This document shows, in pieces, positions 5,655 to 8,782 of a DNA stretch of 8,782 nucleotides. Positions within the stretch are counted from its first letter, which is position 1. Each line of letters opens with the position of its first letter. Under the pieces are notes generated by a model. The model saw nothing but the letters and a program-made list of their open reading frames with translations. It ran no database searches and was not told where the DNA came from. The position numbers and the translations under genes are program-made. This DNA is from DASPUH01 sp035622975 (GTDB lineage: Bacteria; Chloroflexota; Limnocylindria; Limnocylindrales; CSP1-4), in assembly GCA_035622975.1 (NCBI GenBank), contig DASPUH010000041.1, forward strand, positions 1 to 8,782, written 5' to 3'.

Positions 5655-8401
5655 AGCTCCGCCCGCACGATCGAGGCAGGCGTCTCCTCGACGATCGTGA
5701 AGCCAGCCGCCTCAGCGGTGTGGCGCATGGCCATGTTGCCCGCGAGCATCTCCGCGTAGAGGCGCTCCAGGCCCTCGGCGCGGCCGATGGCCACCAGGCG
5801 GCGAAGCAGCTCCGCCCCCAGGCCATGGTGCTGCCAGCGGTCGGCCACGAGGACGGCGAACTCCGCCGACGGACGGGCGTGATCCTTGGACAGCCGGCCC
5901 ACGGCGACGATGCGCGGCGCACCATCGGTGGCGGTCTCTTCCGCCACGAGGGCGATCTCGCGGTCGTAGTCGTTGAAGCAGATCCGCGTCAGGCGCTCGT
6001 GGGCCGTGCGCTGGGACAGGCCCAGGTGCTCGAAGTAGCGCGAGTAGACGGTCTCCTCGGTCAGCTCGGCGTGGAACCGGACCATGGCCGGCTCGTCCTC
6101 CGGCCGGATGGGTCGGATGAGGACCGTCGTCCCGTCGGGGGCCGTCCAGGGTTGCACGTACTGGCGCGGATACGGCCGGATGGCGAGCCGCGGCAGGTCC
6201 GCCTCGGAGACCGACGCGTCATGCAGGACGACGCGCGCGTCGAGCGCCAACAGCCGCTCCGGCGAGGCGAGCAGGGGGTTGATGTCGATCTCCTTGATCC
6301 AGCGCTGCTCAACGACGAGCAGGCTGAACCGCACCAGCAGCTGCTCCAGCGCGTCGACGTCGATGGGCCGGCGGCCGCGGATCCCCGCCAGCGCGCCGGA
6401 GACCACGGTCCGCTCGATCATCCGCTTCGCCAGGGTGGTGTTGAGCGGCGGCAGCCCGATGGACCGGTCGCGGAACAGCTCCACCAGCTGACCTCCCATG
6501 CCGAAGAGCAGCACCGGGCCGAACTGCGGGTCGATCGATGAGCCGATGATCAGCTCATAGCCGGCGAAGTCGATCATGGGCTGGACCGTGACGCCCTCGA
6601 AGTGCTCGGCCCCGCGAGCCCTGGTGACGCCGGTGCGGATGGCTTCATATGCCGCCCGCACCGCCGCCTCGTCGGCCAGGTCCAGCTGGACGCCGCCGAC
6701 GTCCGTCTTGTGCGTGATCGTGTGGCTGTACAGCTTCAGGACCACCGGGTAGCCGATCCGCGTGGCGGCCGCGACGGCCTCGTCGGCACTGGGCGCGATG
6801 CGCGTCTCGGTGATGGGGATGCCGTAGGCCGACAGGACGGCCTTGGACTCGACCTCGGTGAGCAACGTGCGGCCGGCCTCGCGGGCCGCCCGGATGATCT
6901 CGGTCGCGGCGGCCCTGTCCATGGCCCGCTCGGCATCGTCGGGCAGGCTGGGCGTCTCGTACAGCGCCCGCTGGTCCAGCGCGGAATGCCACAGGGCATT
7001 GAACATCTCGGTCGCCGTGTCGGGGTACTCGAAGGTCGGCACGCCGGCCTGGCGGAGGATGGCCGCCCCTTCCGCCACGCCACGACCGCCCATCCACGAG
7101 GCGAGCACCGGCTTGCCGGCGATGTGGGCGTACGGGACCAGCTCCTGGGCCGTGCGCGTCGGGTCGGACATCGCCTGCGGCGTGAGGATGATGAGCATGC
7201 CGTCGGCGGCCGGGTCGGCGGCCGCGATCTCCAGGGCCTTGACGTACCGCTCGGGCGGGGCGTCCCCGATGATGTCGACCGGGTTGTTGTGGCTCCAGAC
7301 GGCGGGCAGCACCTCGTCGTAGGCGGCCATCGTGGCCGCCGACAGGTCCGTCAGGTGGCCGCCGCCTTCGACGAGGGCGTCCGTGGCCAGCACGCCCGGC
7401 CCGCCGGCGTTCGTCACGATGGTCAGGTTGGGCCCCTTGGGCCGCGGTTGCTTGGCCAGCACCTCCGCCATCCCGAACAGGTCGGAGATGTGGTCCACGC
7501 GCAGCACGCCGACGCGCCGGAAGGCGGCCTGGAGGACGTCGTCGGAGCCGGTGAGCGAGCCGGTGTGGGAGGCCGCGGCCTTGGCCGCCTGCCCGGTCCG
7601 GCCGGGCTTGATGACGATGATCGGCTTGGTCAGGGACACCTCGCGGGCGGCCGACATGAAGGCCCTCGCATCGCCGATCGTCTCCATGTAGATGAGGATG
7701 CTGGTCGTGTGCGGGTCGTCGCCCATGTAGTAGATGACGTCGCCCCAGCCCACGTCCAGCATCGAGCCGAGCGAGACGACGGAGCTGAATCCGACCCCCT
7801 CCGCCGCGCTCCAGTCCAGCACGGCCGTCAGCAGCGCCCCGCTCTGGCTGATGAAGCCGACCGAGCCCGGCGCGGCCATGCCGGCGGCGAACGTCGCGTT
7901 GAGGCCGCCGATGGGGTTCATGACGCCAAGGCAGTTGGGCCCGATGACGCGGATACCACCCGCCCGCGCCTCGGCCAGGACCGCCGCCTCCAGGGCCGCT
8001 CCCGCCGGGCCGATCTCGCGGAACCCCGCGGAGATGATGATGACGCCCTTGACGCCCGCCTCGGCGCACTCGCGGACCAGCGCCGGGGCCGAGTCGGCAG
8101 GCGTGACGATGACCGCCAGCTCGACCGGTTCGCCCGTCGCGGCCAGGCTGGGATAGGCCTTGATGCCCAGGATGCTGGGGCGCTTCGGATTGATCGGCAG
8201 GACCGTGCCCCCGAACGGGGTGCTGAGGAGGTTCCAGAGGACCGTCCGCCCCACGCTGCCGGCCTTCTCGGTGGCCCCGATCACCGCCACGGACTGCGGC
8301 CGGAAGAGCGGATCCAGGGGATGGCGGGTGGCCCGCAGGACGTCGGACGCCTTGTCGGGCGCCCCGGTTCGGCGGGCAGCGGGCGGTTCGGAAACGGTCA
8401 T
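5639..8401 (-). CDS. NDP-forming acyl-CoA synthetase fused to GNAT acetyltransferase (Pat/PatZ-like architecture)
   Basis: A 920-residue cytosolic fusion. Residues ~28-125 are a CoA-binding Rossmann domain (SVAVIGAT at 37-44). Residues ~178-315 are a succinyl-CoA-synthetase-like domain with GFISQSGAL at 182-190 and the phospho-histidine motif SHTGS with His279. Residues ~320-475 are a third ligase domain (NAGGPG at 331-336). Residues ~508-735 are an ATP-grasp domain (VVLKLYSHTITHKTDVGGV at 553-571; EIDINPL at 704-710). Residues ~757-920 are a GNAT fold with the acetyl-CoA loop QHHGLGA at 857-863 and Glu847, placed like the catalytic glutamate of Salmonella Pat. The synthetase half would interconvert acyl-CoA and acid with ADP/ATP; the GNAT half would acetylate protein lysines, in known relatives acyl-CoA synthetases. 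Salmonella Pat is ~886 residues in the same order. The start is ATG at 8401 because AGGAG lies 7 bases upstream; the open frame extends to 8638 but that part is not protein-like. Whether ligase, acetyltransferase or both are active cannot be read from sequence. Confidence 0.9.
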   Translation of the reverse strand: MTVSEPPAARRTGAPDKASDVLRATRHPLDPLFRPQSVAVIGATEKAGSVGRTVLWNLLSTPFGGTVLPINPKRPSILGIKAYPSLAATGEPVELAVIVTPADSAPALVRECAEAGVKGVIIISAGFREIGPAGAALEAAVLAEARAGGIRVIGPNCLGVMNPIGGLNATFAAGMAAPGSVGFISQSGALLTAVLDWSAAEGVGFSSVVSLGSMLDVGWGDVIYYMGDDPHTTSILIYMETIGDARAFMSAAREVSLTKPIIVIKPGRTGQAAKAAASHTGSLTGSDDVLQAAFRRVGVLRVDHISDLFGMAEVLAKQPRPKGPNLTIVTNAGGPGVLATDALVEGGGHLTDLSAATMAAYDEVLPAVWSHNNPVDIIGDAPPERYVKALEIAAADPAADGMLIILTPQAMSDPTRTAQELVPYAHIAGKPVLASWMGGRGVAEGAAILRQAGVPTFEYPDTATEMFNALWHSALDQRALYETPSLPDDAERAMDRAAATEIIRAAREAGRTLLTEVESKAVLSAYGIPITETRIAPSADEAVAAATRIGYPVVLKLYSHTITHKTDVGGVQLDLADEAAVRAAYEAIRTGVTRARGAEHFEGVTVQPMIDFAGYELIIGSSIDPQFGPVLLFGMGGQLVELFRDRSIGLPPLNTTLAKRMIERTVVSGALAGIRGRRPIDVDALEQLLVRFSLLVVEQRWIKEIDINPLLASPERLLALDARVVLHDASVSEADLPRLAIRPYPRQYVQPWTAPDGTTVLIRPIRPEDEPAMVRFHAELTEETVYSRYFEHLGLSQRTAHERLTRICFNDYDREIALVAEETATDGAPRIVAVGRLSKDHARPSAEFAVLVADRWQHHGLGAELLRRLVAIGRAEGLERLYAEMLAGNMAMRHTAEAAGFTIVEETPASIVRAELTLDR

Positions 8402-8528
8402 CGCGGGGCTCCTGGTGGATCGATCGTGCGTCGGGTTTCGCGGTTCAGGGTAGCCCCGTCGGCCGGACCGCGAGCGAGTCGTTCGGGCGAGCCAGACGGG
8501 TCCTTCGGCCTCTCTTGCGACCGTGGCC
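8402..8528 (-). promoter_or_regulatory. Intergenic leader upstream of the synthetase-acetyltransferase gene
   Basis: A 127-base gap between the oxidoreductase stop and this gene. It holds the ribosome binding site and, on the minus strand, one TANNNT hexamer, TACCCT (8448-8453), about 46 bases before the start codon. No convincing -35 element sits 16-18 bases further upstream, and no terminator hairpin was seen. The gap is long for an operon junction and allows, but does not prove, a separate promoter. Confidence 0.2.
8409..8413 (-). promoter_or_regulatory. Shine-Dalgarno AGGAG of the synthetase-acetyltransferase gene
   Basis: On the minus strand AGGAG is followed by a 7-base spacer (8402-8408) and the ATG at 8399-8401. 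This near-ideal site fixes the start codon and removes 79 codons of upstream open frame. Confidence 0.75.
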
Positions 8529-8782
8529 CTAGACTCGACGACGGAGGTGCACGTGGGCCGCCTCGAGGTGGGGTTCGTCCTGGTGACGCGCGCTGCCACC
8601 GTCCAGCCCCATCGCGGCGACGAGACCGGCCGCGTCACGCTCGACGCCCACGAGGTTGGCCGAGCCCATGTCCACCAGCCACGGCGTCCCGATGAAGCCC
8701 AGGCCCGGCACGGGGCTCCGACCGTCGGCCTGGATCGGCAGCCCGACGCTGTCGATGACCGGCAGGTGGATCCAGTCGAAGG
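8529..8782 (-). CDS. FAD-dependent oxidoreductase / flavoprotein monooxygenase, C-terminal end (5' partial)
   Basis: The last 83 codons before a TAG stop; the frame is open to the window edge, so the gene begins outside. The visible part includes a strand-turn segment, FDWIHLPVIDSVG, then PVPGLGFIGTPWLVDMGSAN and LVGVERDAAGLVAA. This matches the C-terminal pattern of CzcO-like flavoproteins (FAD/NAD(P)-binding monooxygenase family), in which a V-P-G-L-x-F-x-G-x-P-W-L stretch is followed by a G-x-x-x-(L/F)-x-G-V-x-R-DA helix that closes over FAD. The final ~25 residues are a polar, His- and Arg-rich tail (HQDEPHLEAAHVHLRRRV) beyond the usual helix. A short start inside the visible part (GTG at 8711) would break the motif and is not credible. 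Substrate cannot be inferred. Confidence 0.65.
   Translation of the reverse strand, partial: FDWIHLPVIDSVGLPIQADGRSPVPGLGFIGTPWLVDMGSANLVGVERDAAGLVAAMGLDGGSARHQDEPHLEAAHVHLRRRV

Noticed and set aside
8402..8638. N-terminal extension of the synthetase-acetyltransferase by 79 residues
   Set aside because: The sequence is Arg/Ser/Thr-rich and overlaps the flavoprotein end, and a strong AGGAG sits 7 bases before the internal ATG at 8401.
6602..8695. 697-codon plus-strand open frame opposite the synthetase-acetyltransferase
   Set aside because: It is the antisense of a well-supported gene; composition is Arg/Gly/Asp/His-rich with no domain pattern, as expected from a GC-rich shadow frame.

Overview
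The window is very GC-rich with strong G/C third-position bias and has a compact layout of four protein-coding genes. A secreted protein ending in three CWB2 cell-wall-binding modules points to a cell with one membrane and a thick wall. I suggest a high-GC Actinomycetota or Chloroflexota-type bacterium, but the sequence alone does not separate these two. No tRNA, rRNA, CRISPR array, insertion sequence or integrase is visible.

Layout from left to right: (1) bases 1-1431, plus strand, are the C-terminal ~476 residues of a two-half ABC-2 type exporter permease whose start lies left of the window. (2) Bases 1432-1574 are a short intergenic stretch with two GC-rich inverted repeats and a weak ribosome binding site. 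(3) Bases 1575-5633, plus strand, encode a ~1352-residue secreted, modular surface protein: signal peptide, Pro/Ser/Thr/Ala-rich linker, seven tandem ~96-residue beta-sandwich repeats of the carboxypeptidase-regulatory type, two fibronectin type III domains with paired cysteines, and three C-terminal CWB2 repeats. (4) Bases 5639-8401, minus strand, encode a 920-residue fusion of an NDP-forming acyl-CoA synthetase (both subunits in one chain) and a C-terminal GNAT acetyltransferase, the domain order of the Pat/PatZ protein lysine acetyltransferases. It converges on the surface-protein gene with only 5 bases between the two stop codons. (5) Bases 8529-8782, minus strand, hold the last 83 codons of an FAD-dependent oxidoreductase of the flavoprotein monooxygenase type, cut by the window end.

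The genes do not form one obvious pathway. The permease and surface protein lie on the same strand, but 143 bases with hairpin potential separate them, so co-transcription is uncertain. The oxidoreductase lies upstream of the synthetase-acetyltransferase on the same strand with a 127-base gap, so the latter may have its own promoter. The most notable items are the surface protein architecture, with its GWY-marked tandem repeats and CWB2 modules carrying an insertion, and the acetyltransferase fusion, which keeps the phospho-histidine motif expected of a working acyl-CoA synthetase.
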